From: Stereocaulon alpinum
Taxonomy: Eukaryota; Ascomycota; Lecanoromycetes; Lecanorales; Stereocaulaceae
DNA length: 64,000 nucleotides
Direction of reading: 5' to 3'
NCBI GenBank assembly: GCA_018257865.1
Contig: JAEUBA010000002.1
Coordinates: forward strand, 806,001-870,000
A model generated the notes under the pieces. It saw only the letters and a program-made list of their open reading frames with translations. It searched no databases and was not told the DNA's origin. Of the stretch, positions 1-9,925 are shown piece after piece. Made by a program: the position numbers and the translations under genes. The stretch's first letter is position 1, and each line of letters starts with the position of its first letter.

Positions 1-1137
1 TGGGGAACAAATGCTGACGTGTGCATAGAGCAAGTATGTACGGTGAACCATGCGGTTGGGTCATTGTCCAAATCTGTTCCCACAATCAACAGCCAGCAGC
101 CTCTTAGCTCAGCTGTTGACTATCACGTGGCTCTGCATATCACAAAGGTTGCTACCAGGGCTGCAGGGTGGGGGTGGTCGCTTCACTGCATTGCGTTCTA
201 CTTCCCCAAGCAAATCCATGGAAATGCTCGGTACTGCATTGGAAGAATCAAGCTCATTAGCCTTGGACTACGGGATTGCTTCCGAAACTTGGCAGCAATA
301 AGATCAGTGTTACACGTCGATTCCAAATACGCATATGCTCCATGCTACACATATTGAGATTACAATTGTCGAAGCGGCAAAGTTGTGGAAGAACGGGCCC
401 TTCGGCTTATACTGAGCTTTTCTAGGCCGTCTCCCAATTTGAGATGCACTGGAAGCAAGAATGTGGGATGTGGAAACTTTACGCGCCTGCTTTGTCCTTG
501 ATCGCGCCATTCTTGACTGGGTACGAGCATCTCCAGCTAAGGGAAACCCTGAAAGCTGAGGATGAGCTGCGTCACCACTGCGGGATATAGACGGTTCCAT
601 GTCTCTAGGTACTCCGCTTACGCCCGGTTTAGATCCTCCTGCATGTCCTTCACAGCTGAAGGTAAGGATGCTTCCAGGGTCCTGGCACGGGAGGTAGTGA
701 GTAGCCAAAGCTTGAGCCGGAACCAGGCTGGAATAGTCATGGTCCAGGGCAAAGGTTGTTATCACTTATCGGCCATTGCGGGGTTGTTGCTTCATATCAT
801 CATATGGAGGGGTAGAAGCAGGCTTGCGTCCACCACAACTACTATGAGACGGCCTCAAAACAAACGAGCACATGATCAATCATGGCTTGAGGACTTTCAG
901 GGTCCAGATCCCCGTCACTCCCTTCCAACTCTCTCTAGCGTTCCTGCCAAGGATCTTCACTCAGACAACCCCGCCAAGGGTCACCCTTCATAAACACCTC
1001 ACTTCCTTCCACCTTTCACATTCCTTACCGCTCTGACTATCTTTCCTAAGCATTGCAATCCTCAGCCCAAGTAATTCTACCAAAATACGTACACATCAAT
1101 TGTTCATACACTCTTAACAACAACCCAATCAACAATC
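1..1137. other. 5' edge and upstream region, no supported gene
   Basis: Several short ORFs overlap here on both strands, but none shows a recognisable domain or a splice-consistent extension. The last 100 bases before the glycine-rich gene are C/A-rich, with TC tracts and a CAATCAACAATC context directly before the ATG, which fits a fungal promoter and 5' UTR. Confidence 0.5.
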
Positions 1138-1951
1138 ATGTCAGGCTACGGTCAAGACGACCAGTCAGGAGGCTACGGTGTAAGTTACTGCCTAGCACTA
1201 TCATCAAGGAAAGACTCGTCACTGACATCTCTTAGCAAAGCAATCAAGGCTCCGGCTTGGGTGGAGGCCGATCCGGTGGCGGTTATGGAGACAACTCAGG
1301 CAGCAGCGGTATGTCTGGAGGCCTCGATTCAGAATTAGGCAGCAGTGGCGTGTCTGGCGGTATGGGTGGAAACCAGTCCAGCGGATACGGAGATGACTCT
1401 GGCCGCGGTGGCATTTCTGGAGGCATGGGAAATGACTCCACATCTGGTGGATACGGAGGTGACTCTGGCCGCGGTGGCATGTCTGGAGGCTTGGGAAATG
1501 ACTCCACATCTGGTGGATACGGAGGTGACTCTGGCCGCGGTGGCATTTCTGGAGGCATGGGAAGTGACTCCACATCTGGTGGATACGGAGGTGACTCTGG
1601 CCGCGGTGGCATTTCTGGAGGGATGGGAGGTGACTCCACATCTGGTGGATACGGAGGTGACTCAGGCAGTGGTGGGGGCTATAGTGGAGGAAACTCCGGA
1701 ACTGGTGGATACGGAGGTGACTCAGGCAGTGGTGGAGGCTATAGTGGAGGAGACTCAGGCTCAGGCTCATCTGGAGGTTGGTTGGCACACATGATACTTC
1801 ACTCAAATATACTGACATGTGAGCCACAGGCGGCCTCAAGGACAAGGTTATGGGAAAAGTTGAAGGCATGATGGGTAAGAACCATGGAAACAACAGCAGC
1901 TCAGGTGGCTATGGAGGCGATAGCGGTAGCGGAGGACAGAGCAACTACTAG
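1138..1951 (+). CDS. Glycine-rich repeat protein (stress or structural type)
   Basis: Three exons are inferred: 1138-1179, 1236-1776 and 1830-1951, giving 234 aa. The first intron has GTAAGT...CTTAG; the second starts GTTGGT and ends CACAG. Joining them keeps one frame that starts MSGYGQDDQSGGYG and ends GGQSNY. The centre is made of four 66-nt repeats (about GDSGRGGISGGMGNDSTSGG plus YG) followed by two 60-nt repeats rich in GSGGGYSGG. The C-terminal exon carries a short charged stretch, KDKVMGKVEGMMGK, seen in small fungal stress-type glycine-rich proteins; that family link is an inference. No signal peptide or membrane segment is visible. Function is unknown. The ORF is real by splice logic and codon periodicity; the exact second donor is less certain. 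Confidence 0.75.
1383..1766 (+). repeat. Coding tandem repeats, 4 x 66 nt then 2 x 60 nt
   Basis: Units begin with GGATACGGA at 1383, 1449, 1515, 1581 and 1647 (period 66) and again at 1707 (period 60). All lie within exon 2 of the glycine-rich gene. Both periods are multiples of three, so copy-number change would keep the frame. Copies differ at only a few bases. Confidence 0.95.
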
Positions 1952-2505
1952 GTGACTACACCTACAATGCTGGTCTCCCGACTTGGCCTTTTATACGAAG
2001 CTCTTGCCCTGATTCTTTGCGTGGACCCCTAAGGGTCACGTATTAGCTTAGCAACATTCGACCAAAAAGTTATTACTATTATACGTACTGGGGTCTCTTA
2101 TCGTATTACAACTTGCAAAGAGTTAGTCTGTTGCCTTCACTGGCTTAGCGTCCTTAGCCGAAATCCCAACCCGGCGATCATCTCGGAAATTCTTGGCCCA
2201 TATTATGCAAGGCACTCTCATCCCACCGCAGAGCACCGCAATCAAGATGCGACACCTAGTGGAGACCTGTATTCGCCTATCAGGCTGCACGCACAGGGCA
2301 GACCCCTAGATCACACCCTCGTCCATGCACACCACGCCCCATCCTTTCGCCGAGTCCGAAACACAATGGATCCCAATCAGCGGACATCAAACGCACTCCT
2401 AGGTAACGTGACGTGGTAGAAACCTCCCCTATTTCTCGAACTCCTACAAAGACCACTTCTCAACATGCCTTACCTTTCCTTCGAGCACATAGTAGCTAAC
2501 ACAAT
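1952..2505. other. Intergenic region before MED22
   Basis: It holds the 3' end of the glycine-rich gene and the promoter of MED22. A CRE-like TGACGTGG lies near 2409-2416. No other gene is supported. Confidence 0.5.
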
Positions 2506-3273
2506 ATGCATTCTATAGAACGCACAGCTACCGACGTGGCGCAACTGCTGCGCCGCTTCGAAAATATCGTCGCCTACACCCCCGTAAGAGTGTTCCTTTT
2601 CATCTCTTTAGCTCTCTTCATTTATTTCATGATTACATTCGATGTGTGGTGGGGCCTTGGGTGGGGTTGTTTGCTATTCAGTTGTCTTTGTTCTGCGTTA
2701 AGGATATAACGTGGAGTTGAGAGGAGAGGAAATCTTGCAGGGTGAACATCTCTCAGGGGTTCTCCATACATCGGAAGGCGGTTTTGAGAGGGAAAAGAGG
2801 CTGACGACCCACCCGAAAGCAGGACGAGGGCAGTGATCGGAATAAGGCTGCTGTCGGGGCTTATCAGATGGAAGTTGAGAGTGCTGCATTGGTATGTACA
2901 GTCAAACTCTTTGGTCGCGCCTCCTCCGCAGAAACTGTACCCTCGTCGTGTCCAATGCCTGGAGAATTGCATTGATAGCTGTTCTAAGCTTTAAGAGCCA
3001 AATATGCCTAACCTCTCCTCCCAGGTCCGCGCAGCAGAAGACATCCTCTCCCTAACACGCGTCCTCAAAGAGTCTTGGCTCTTCGGCAAGCTTCAAACAG
3101 TAGGCACCAGCGACGCAGAGAAGCGCGCAGAAGAAGCTGCTGCAAAAGTGGCAGAAGGCCTTGCACGACTACAGGCGAAGGACGGGAGTGGAGTAGGTAC
3201 GGTCGTGTCAGAAGGCCAAGCTATGGAGCTGGATGGTAATAACGGGGGATATAATAACGGGAAAGATTCATAG
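2506..3273 (+). CDS. MED22: Mediator complex subunit 22
   Basis: Three exons, 2506-2583, 2823-2891 and 3025-3273, encode 131 aa. Introns are GTAAGA...AAGCAG (239 nt, long for this window) and GTATGT...TCCCAG. The spliced product reads RTATDVAQLLRRFENIVA, then DRNKAAVGAYQMEVESAAL, then VRAAEDILSLTRVLKESWLF, which is the Med22/Srb6 core in the expected order. Med22 is a head-module subunit of Mediator, the nuclear coactivator linking transcription factors to RNA polymerase II. The C-terminal tail is alanine-rich, then polar (GNNGGYNNGKDS). The next gene, DHFR, starts 115 bp downstream on the same strand. Confidence 0.9.
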
Positions 3274-3388
3274 ACTCGCGAATATCGACTAAAGATATGA
3301 TATCTGAATCCGGGCTCGTCCGTCCAATTTGCTAGATTATAAACACCCCCCCATTCCCCCTTTCCCTTTCCCTCCTCCAACAAACAAC

Positions 3389-4294
3389 ATGACCACAACA
3401 ACCTCAATGCCCCGTCTCCCTCCCCTCCCCCCCTTAACCCTAATAGTAGCAACAACTCCCAGCCTTGGAATCGGCTTCCGCAACACCCTCCCCTGGCCCC
3501 GCCTGCAAGCAGACCTCGCATTCTTCGCCCGCGTCACAAAGCGCGCTCCACCATCACCACCACCACCCTCACCAACCTCCCATACCCCAGCATCAGCCAG
3601 CAAAACAAAAAATGCAGTCATCATGGGCCGCAAAACCTGGGACTCCCTCCCCCCCAACATCCGCCCACTAAAAGGCCGCATCAACGTCGTCGTAAGCCGC
3701 AATCCGCAGGCGCTCCAATTACCAGAGAAAAAAGCAGGCCAGGAACCTGTTATACCAGCCAGTAGTATCGAGGAAGGTCTACGGAAGCTACAGGCTACAT
3801 ACCCTCCTCCTCCGCTGGCAGCAGCACGATCACCACCACCACCGCCAGATCCAGCAGCAGCAGCAGGAGCGATGTCGCAGGGAGCACAGGCACAGATGTT
3901 GCAGGCATCCCAAGACCCTTTTCGAAGTCAATCCCAATTAGCACCACCACCACCACCCTCCTCAGCACAGATATCGCTGGCACCCCAAGACGTCCCGTCT
4001 CTAGGCCGCGTCTTCGTTATTGGCGGCGCGGAGATTTATAAGAGCGCGCTGGAAATGGAAGCTTGTGAGAGGATACTGTGGACGAGGGTTGGGGGGGAGT
4101 GGGAGTGTGATGTTTTTTTTCCGGGCGGGGTACTGCCTGTGGGCGAGGGGGGGGGTGCTAGTGGGGAAGGGAGGTGGGGGGTTAGGTCGACGGGGGAGTT
4201 GGAAGCGTGGGTTGGGGAACAGGGGGTTGGGGGGTTGAGGAGGGAGGGGGAGGTGGAATTTGAGGTTAGCATGGTTGAGAGGGTGGGTGGGTGA
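3389..4294 (+). CDS. DFR1: Dihydrofolate reductase, with low-complexity insert
   Basis: Single exon, 301 aa; the first ATG in this frame is at 3389. DHFR reduces dihydrofolate to tetrahydrofolate with NADPH for thymidylate and purine synthesis. Visible motifs are LTLIVATTPSLGIGFRNTLP WPRL (substrate loop), AVIMGRKTWDSLPPNIRPLK (cofactor site), INVVVSRNP, then VFVIGGAEIYKSAL and a final strand with FEVSMVERVGG. The usual fungal enzyme is about 200 aa. The excess comes from a proline/serine insert after FARVTKRAP and a long P/A/Q/S-rich insert at about 3801-3995, between EEGLRKLQATYP and LGRVFVIGG. No splice pair clearly removes it. The first half of the coding strand is very C-rich and the last third very G-rich. 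Confidence 0.93.
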   Translation: MTTTTSMPRLPPLPPLTLIVATTPSLGIGFRNTLPWPRLQADLAFFARVTKRAPPSPPPPSPTSHTPASASKTKNAVIMGRKTWDSLPPNIRPLKGRINVVVSRNPQALQLPEKKAGQEPVIPASSIEEGLRKLQATYPPPPLAAARSPPPPPDPAAAAGAMSQGAQAQMLQASQDPFRSQSQLAPPPPPSSAQISLAPQDVPSLGRVFVIGGAEIYKSALEMEACERILWTRVGGEWECDVFFPGGVLPVGEGGGASGEGRWGVRSTGELEAWVGEQGVGGLRREGEVEFEVSMVERVGG

Positions 4295-4590
4295 GGTGGG
4301 AATTGTGGGTGCTGTTGGGTATGTGTACTTGGGAGGGAGGGCTGCTTTTGGGGTTTAGAGAGGGGTGCTAGATGGAAGGAGTAGCGATCTGGCTGCTACG
4401 GAGTTGATGGGCTACGTTCGAGGAGTAGTGTGAGTAAGTCTCTGGCGCAATTGCTGATTGGTATTATATGCTTATGCTGATTTATATACAGTACCTATAT
4501 TGCGTTCTATCGCGTATACGCGCGCGGGTCTCATCATCATCATCGTGGTCACCGGTCTATACACTTGCCATCTCTTCCAGACACGATTCC
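4295..4590. other. Convergent 3' region between DHFR and THI6
   Basis: Only 3' UTR-type sequence for two convergent genes is present. It is G-rich next to DHFR, and a short alternating CGCGTATACGCGCGCG stretch lies near 4511-4526. Confidence 0.5.
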
Positions 4591-6138
4591 CTAAATTTTC
4601 TCCACCTTCGCAGCCTTGAGCCACTCCGACTTATCCTCTGCCGCGTCTGCAGAAATATGGTAAAGCTGGTCAAGGAACGCTGGCACAAAAGTCCCTGGCC
4701 CTTTAACATCGTCTCTCGCAGCCGCTTGTTCAGCTGCTATCTCGAACATCAGAATACCTGCCAATGCAGCCAAGAGCCTGTCTTCTTTGTGTACAGCAAG
4801 AAAGGCTGCGATAGTGGTACCCAACGTACAGCCGCTTCCTGTAATTCTGCCGAGGTATGCGTGGCCATTTTTGATGGCATAGACCCTGTCGCCATCACTC
4901 AGATAGTCCGTCTTCCCAGTCATCAAGACGACGTTCCTCTCACTAGCAGCTAAAGCCTTCACGAGCCACACTTTGTCTACTTCCTCCGACGTGCTAGCAC
5001 CACTATCAACGCCCTTCTGCTGAGTCGTGCTCGCCCCAGACACAGTCATAAGTTCGTTCTCATTGCCTTTAATGACATCGAAGTAGCCACTACTCATAAG
5101 CGTCTTCACCGCGTTCCGACGAATATCAGTAGCTCCTGCTCCCACGGGATCGAAAAGTATCGGCCCACCAACTTCGTTATACGCACGCATAGCGGACGTG
5201 TAATTGAGTAAGCCTTCTGGAGTTACTGTGCCCATGTTGATGACTAGCGCTCCTCCGAGAGCTGCTAGATCTTTGGCTTCTTCGCCGTAGTTTGCCATGA
5301 TGGGGCTTGCGCCGATGGAGAGAGCGACGTTTGCGGCGAAGTTTTGGACGACTAGGTTGGTCATGTTGTGGCATAATGGGTTTGTTTGGGCTAGCTTCTT
5401 GACGATTGATGGGATCTGGCTTAGTAGCGTTTCGACTTCTTGGTTTTCGTTTGCTTTGGGGCTCATAGTGGGGGGGACGTTGTCGATTAGTCTACGTAGT
5501 GCTGCTGCAGCGTCTTCTGGGTCTGCTGCTGCTATGATTGCACTTACAACAGCTACGCCGTCGAGCTCCTTGTTCGGTGACTTGGATTGGAATATCACTC
5601 GCTGTATATTAAAAGCGTTCAGTCCGCCGATGGCAACAGTGGGTATATTGTGATGAAACTCAGATAGAAAATCAAGGATGTCCCTGACTCCAGCGGTGCC
5701 AATGATAGACTTGGTGTTTTCTTTAGTCGGAGTTGCAAAAACAGTCCCAATCCCCAAGTAATTGGCACCTCCAATTGCAGCTTCAATAGCCTCGACCATG
5801 TTATTCGCTGACACTCCTATGATGGCATCCGGACCCAGAATCCTTCGAGCTGTCTGCAGATCCATGTCGTCTTGACCAAGGTGTACTCCCTCGGCACCAA
5901 CGGCTTGAGCAACACCAACATGATCATTAATCAAGAGTGGTACATTGTGCCTTTTGGTAATGGCATGAAGCCGTTCTCCCATCCGGATAAGATCAGCTGT
6001 ATCACTGTTCTTGTCCCTGTATTGTACGGTTGTGACTCCACCCTGAAGTGCCGCCTCGACGATTGAGGGTAGATCCTTGTCTCCAAGGATCGCTGGGGTG
6101 GAGTCTGTGACAAGGTAGAGGGAATAATCGATAGGCAT
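4591..6138 (-). CDS. THI6: Bifunctional thiamine-phosphate synthase / hydroxyethylthiazole kinase
   Basis: One uninterrupted ORF. I place the start at MPIDYSLYLVTDSTPAIL (515 aa); an in-frame ATG lies six codons upstream at 6156. Residues about 1-230 are the ThiE domain: TTVQYRDK, LLINDHVGVAQAVGAEGVHL and GQDDM bind pyrophosphate and Mg2+, followed by VFATPTKENTKS. Residues about 245-515 are the ThiM kinase domain: NPLCHNMTNLVVQNFAANVA, DPVGAGAT, KGNENEL and GSGCTLGTTIAAF. The protein phosphorylates hydroxyethylthiazole and couples it to HMP pyrophosphate to give thiamine phosphate. The fusion is normal for fungi. It is divergently arranged with TIF5 across about 1.1 kb. I looked for a TPP riboswitch core upstream and did not see one. 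Confidence 0.96.
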   Translation of the reverse strand: MPIDYSLYLVTDSTPAILGDKDLPSIVEAALQGGVTTVQYRDKNSDTADLIRMGERLHAITKRHNVPLLINDHVGVAQAVGAEGVHLGQDDMDLQTARRILGPDAIIGVSANNMVEAIEAAIGGANYLGIGTVFATPTKENTKSIIGTAGVRDILDFLSEFHHNIPTVAIGGLNAFNIQRVIFQSKSPNKELDGVAVVSAIIAAADPEDAAAALRRLIDNVPPTMSPKANENQEVETLLSQIPSIVKKLAQTNPLCHNMTNLVVQNFAANVALSIGASPIMANYGEEAKDLAALGGALVINMGTVTPEGLLNYTSAMRAYNEVGGPILFDPVGAGATDIRRNAVKTLMSSGYFDVIKGNENELMTVSGASTTQQKGVDSGASTSEEVDKVWLVKALAASERNVVLMTGKTDYLSDGDRVYAIKNGHAYLGRITGSGCTLGTTIAAFLAVHKEDRLLAALAGILMFEIAAEQAAARDDVKGPGTFVPAFLDQLYHISADAAEDKSEWLKAAKVEKI

Positions 6139-6156
6139 TTTCGGAAGTAGGTGCAC

Positions 6157-7227
6157 AGGACAAGCTACAGGTCCTCATGTCACTTGATGGCTGATTGGAA
6201 CATTCTCAGCAGAGTAGTAACCTTTACGACGTGGCGGTGGCTTGCTATCTAATCCACTCCACGGCGATGATCAGGAATTCTGACTGTTTGCTGCGTCAGC
6301 TGCAGCAAGGTCCAAGGCACAGGTGTATCAGAATAAATCGTGACTACGGCTTCATTGACTCGATCATTGAAATTGAAGAAGATTCATAGCGGAACATATG
6401 TGGAGATTGACAAACTTTTCGTATAATTATAGTTAGTTCTATATGTCAATGTCTAAGTGTCCGATCAACAACATGACACTCTATCCAAAGTCCATGGCTT
6501 CACTACTACTTACCTTCTCAGAGGTGTTCGTATGCCAGTATATTATGATCACGTGTGGAAAGGAGAATGGTTGCCTAATGTATGTTGTGCAGGTAAGCAT
6601 AAGGTATCATGCACATTCACATGCAGTAGTCATTATTCCTGGTCGGCGGCTTTCACCGGACACTTGCCATTTGCCGTTTGCCGTTTGCCTGCAACCCGGT
6701 AGATCCATTTCCCAAACCCATTTTTAATTTCTTCCCTCTTCTTCCTTCTTTCTTCACCAACAACACTGCCGCTTGTTCATCAATCACACTCATACAGATC
6801 AACACTCACCAGCGTCAGCGAACACCCTCATCAAGCTAATCAATTAGCCTTTCGTCCACTGCAATACTAGACGCTGCTCGCAGCTTCTACCAGGTGACAG
6901 ACCTCGCAGAACCCTACAAGAACGACTACCGCCAGCATCACACTACTGTCTATGTATTCGAGCTCCCACGCCTTCAGACACCAATCGCCGCTCACGCTGC
7001 ATCCATTTCGCACACTGCGGAGACCTTGTAGTCATTACTCAAGGTCCAACGGATAATCCACGACTCCATCAACCGCCAAGTTGTACGACTTCGGAGAACC
7101 CCCACTGAGTGGTCTGGATATGCGCATGTCTCTATCTCTGTTTGCATCGTCTCCTGGTTGTCTTGTTCTCGTCGGCTCTGCATCTACTTCGAATTTCTAT
7201 TAGACTATTCCCACATCGCTAGCAGCC
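6157..7227. promoter_or_regulatory. Divergent THI6 / TIF5 promoter region and TIF5 leader
   Basis: No gene is supported. The TIF5 side has the heptamer array at 6664-6691, then a long pyrimidine tract (6727-6760) typical of fungal housekeeping promoters, and a C/A-rich leader up to the ATG at 7228. The THI6 side is short on recognisable motifs. Confidence 0.55.
6664..6691 (+). repeat. Four tandem heptamers (TTGCCRT-like)
   Basis: TTGCCAT, TTGCCGT, TTGCCGT and TTGCCTG follow each other without gap, about 540 bp upstream of the TIF5 ATG and just before its pyrimidine tract. This could be a repeated factor-binding site; that is inference. Confidence 0.7.
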
Positions 7228-8662
7228 ATGGCTAACGTCAACATTCGTCGGGTCAGTATCCTCGCTTATTGAAATGCTCCGACGGCTTGCTGATATTTTG
7301 CAGGATGAGAAAGATCCCTTCTATCGTTACAAGATGGAGCGTCTCCAGTCCAAGATTGAGGGCAAAGGCAATGGTATCAAGACTGTCATCGTCAATCTCA
7401 GCAGTGTCGCCCAATCTCTGAGTCGACCACCTTCCTGTGCGTATTCAGTCCCAGAATCATGATTGTATTCCTACTAACAATACTATAGATGTCATAAAGT
7501 ATTTCGGTTTCGAGCTTGGTGCGCAGACCAATACCAATCCTGCCGACGATCGTTGGATCATCAACGGTGCGCATGAAGCTTCCAAGCTCCAGGACTATTT
7601 GGATGGCTTCATCAACAAGTTCGTTCTCTGCAGGCACTGCAAGAACCCCGAAACCGAGGTCAATATTAAGGATGGACGCATTACATTGGACTGCAAAGCC
7701 TGCGGCCGCCACACTGATGTGGACCTTCGCCTCAAACTTAGCTCCTTCATCCTCAAGAACCAGCCGAAGAAGGGAAAGAAAGACAAGGCCGAAAAGAAAG
7801 CACGCCGCGCCAAGGCAAAGGAGAATGGTGATGCTGAGACCAATGGAAATGGACATGCAAGCCCAGATGGCAGCAACTCCGACATTGTTGATGGCGATGG
7901 CGATGGAGAAGACCTGGCACTTGAAGCTGGCAGCGATGACGAGCTCACCCGTCGCATCAATGCCGAAGCCAAGGATCTTAACGGGACCGATGGCAAAGAT
8001 GACAAGTGGACTGTTGACGTCTCCGAGGAAGCTGTCAAGGCTCGCGCTCAGGAGCTACCAGACGACTTCAAGAAGGTCACCTTGGATGACGATGAAGATG
8101 GCGAGGGTGAAGCCAATGGCAGCAGTTCCTACGACCAACTCGGAAGCTGGATCATCAGCACTGCAGAGACCAAGGGCGGCGTCAAGAATGTAGACGACGT
8201 CGAGATCTACCTCAAAGCCAAGGAATTAGGAGTTGAGACCAAGTACAAGACTTTGACTGTGCTTGCCCAGACTGTCTTCGACGACGACATCGCCGCACAG
8301 ATCCCTACTCGTGCCAGCATGCTCAAAAAGGTTTGTACAGCCTGTTCCATTCTCTCTATCACTTACATGCTAATCCAAGATAGATGATCACATCCGAGAA
8401 GCACGAAAAGGCCTTCCTCGGCGGAACCGAACGCTTCGTCGGCAAGGAGCACCCCAAGCTTATTGCCCAGGTCCCCAAGATCTTACTCACCTACTACCAG
8501 AACGACCTCATCTCCGAGGAAGTGCTCAAGAACTGGGGCTCCAAGAAGAGTCACAAGTACGTCGACCTGGCCACAAGCAAAAAGGTCCGCAAGGCCGCTG
8601 AGCCCTTCCTCGAATGGCTCAACAACGCTGAGAGCGACGAAGAGGAATCTGAGGAGGAGTAG
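7228..8662 (+). CDS. TIF5: Translation initiation factor eIF5
   Basis: Four exons, 7228-7251, 7304-7436, 7489-8330 and 8384-8662, encode 425 aa. eIF5 is the GTPase-activating protein for eIF2 in the 43S/48S pre-initiation complex. The N-terminus MANVNIRRDEKDPFYRYKM matches the GAP region with its catalytic-type Arg. The zinc finger is CRHC (about 7631) with CKAC, in CRHCKNPETEVNIKDGRI and TLDCKACGRHTDVDLRLKL. A lysine-rich and acidic linker follows, then a W2-type HEAT domain ending in the acidic/aromatic box FLEWLNNAESDEEESEEE, which contacts eIF2-beta and eIF3. The introns are 52-53 nt with clear branch sites (for example CTAAC before ATAG). Length and domain order are normal. Confidence 0.96.
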
Positions 8663-9039
8663 CCTCGTCCCTAGGGATATGGTCATCTACTGGCTGTGAG
8701 ATTTCAAGATTGCCATTCTACTCTGGTCATTCATGCTGTTCTTGCTTTCAAAATGTCGCCACTCTGCTAGGAGTCTTGCTCTGCTCTGCTCACCCCCTAA
8801 TAAAAGTGCCTTTTAGATAGCAATACACACCAATTTTACTCCAATGAACCGAATGTGCATACTTGTTCTGCTGCCCATTCCTAGAATACCACATTTTATC
8901 CTAAACTACCAACAATCCCACCCGTCCTCGTTACGGGAAACCTGCAATAACAATCACACTACCAAGTAGACCCAGGGGAACACACTTGCAGCTTTGTCCA
9001 CTATGCCTAGTATCAGCTGCAACCCGCCCTCTTGATCCC
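8663..9039. other. TIF5 3' region
   Basis: T-rich and C-rich 3' UTR-type sequence with an AATAAAA-like signal near 8799-8805. Nothing else is seen before the decayed fragment that starts near 9040. Confidence 0.5.
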
Positions 9040-9907
9040 TTACTTTCAATGTTCTGAACCTTTCGTGCTCGTCTATTCCCGCTTGGACAAAGTTTCTAGA
9101 CTGCGCAGATACTCCTCTTTCTCCTCCAGCGCAAGTACTGACAATTTATCAGAAACACTCATCAGACACTCTTTGTTTGCGAGGTGCCATTTCTTGAATA
9201 GACCATGTCTTTCTTTACTTCGTCAGCGCGCTTTATCTTTAGGCCATGCGGGTCCTGCCTCTCTTGATCTGGAACGGCCTACAGTTCCACTGACAGCTTC
9301 ACGACCTCGGCCTGGATGTGGACTGACGCTTTCGTGATAGTGTTGAGTACAATTCTTCTCCGTTTCCTTGGTGCATCCAAGTAGCTTTTCTACACCAGAT
9401 GTTTGTTGATGGCTGTAAGATATGATATGCCCTTGGAAGATATACGTTCGATGTTACTAGGGTTGACTGCTCCTTATGACTTCAAGGAGATGGATGACCA
9501 AGTCCTCCCTTGCGAGGCGAAGCCTCTCTAGTGTTCGCTCGATGTTCTCTATCGACTAGTAGAGCTTCGCAGCCTGACGAAAACTCTTTCATATTCTGCC
9601 TTTACACGATGCTTGCACAGCACTGAAGTCGTTTGAAACTCGTTGACACTCCTGAGCAATCCTTACAAGTGCCGTTTCTTCCTTGTCCAGTTGCTCCACT
9701 GATGGGACAGACTTTGCTGAGTCGACCAACCGTCCGCCGAGCTTACTCAAATTTATCAACAATAGCTCTGAGCTGCGTGTTTTCTTCGAGATCTCCATCA
9801 GCTTTCTTGTAGTACTAATTCCCCTTGGAGATCAGCTTCACGGCGGAATCAACAAATTGTACAACCGAGGTTGCAAGGCTGACGGCCGCAAGGGCTTCTA
9901 GAACCAT
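9040..9907 (-). pseudogene. Remnant of a NACHT-associated N-terminal domain (STAND/NLR-type) gene
   Basis: The frame begins at an ATG (9907) with MVLEALAAVSLATSVVQFVD and SAVKLISKGN, the typical start of a fungal STAND N-terminal domain. It is then broken: an in-frame TAG at 9817-9815 replaces the expected Glu before YYKKADGDLEEN; a frameshift precedes the open stretch INLSKLGGRLVDSAKSVPS at 9589-9798; a TGA at 9591-9589 replaces the Trp of the family's GRKW; a TAG at 9558-9556 replaces the next Trp, between KSFRQAAKLY and SIENIERTLERLRLARED. Shorter coding-like stretches follow (TITKASVHIQAEVVKLSVE; later MSVSDKLSVLALEEKEEYL in another frame). No NACHT NTPase is left. The domain is the same type as in the intact STAND gene at 39503-42538. 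Confidence 0.8.
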
Positions 9908-9925
9908 GGCGGAGACATTTATGAG

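Noticed and set aside
310..765. 151-codon minus-strand ORF with a hydrophobic C-terminus
   Set aside because: No recognised domain, it overlaps other frames of similar length, and there is no splice or promoter support.
1219..1893. 224-codon antisense ORF, and 1345-1794 plus-strand ORF, in the glycine-rich gene
   Set aside because: They are stop-free only because the repeat unit is a multiple of three; they extend through the introns and have no independent support.
6157..6720. TPP riboswitch upstream of THI6
   Set aside because: I looked for the conserved CTGAGA and downstream core on the minus strand and did not find them in a workable order.
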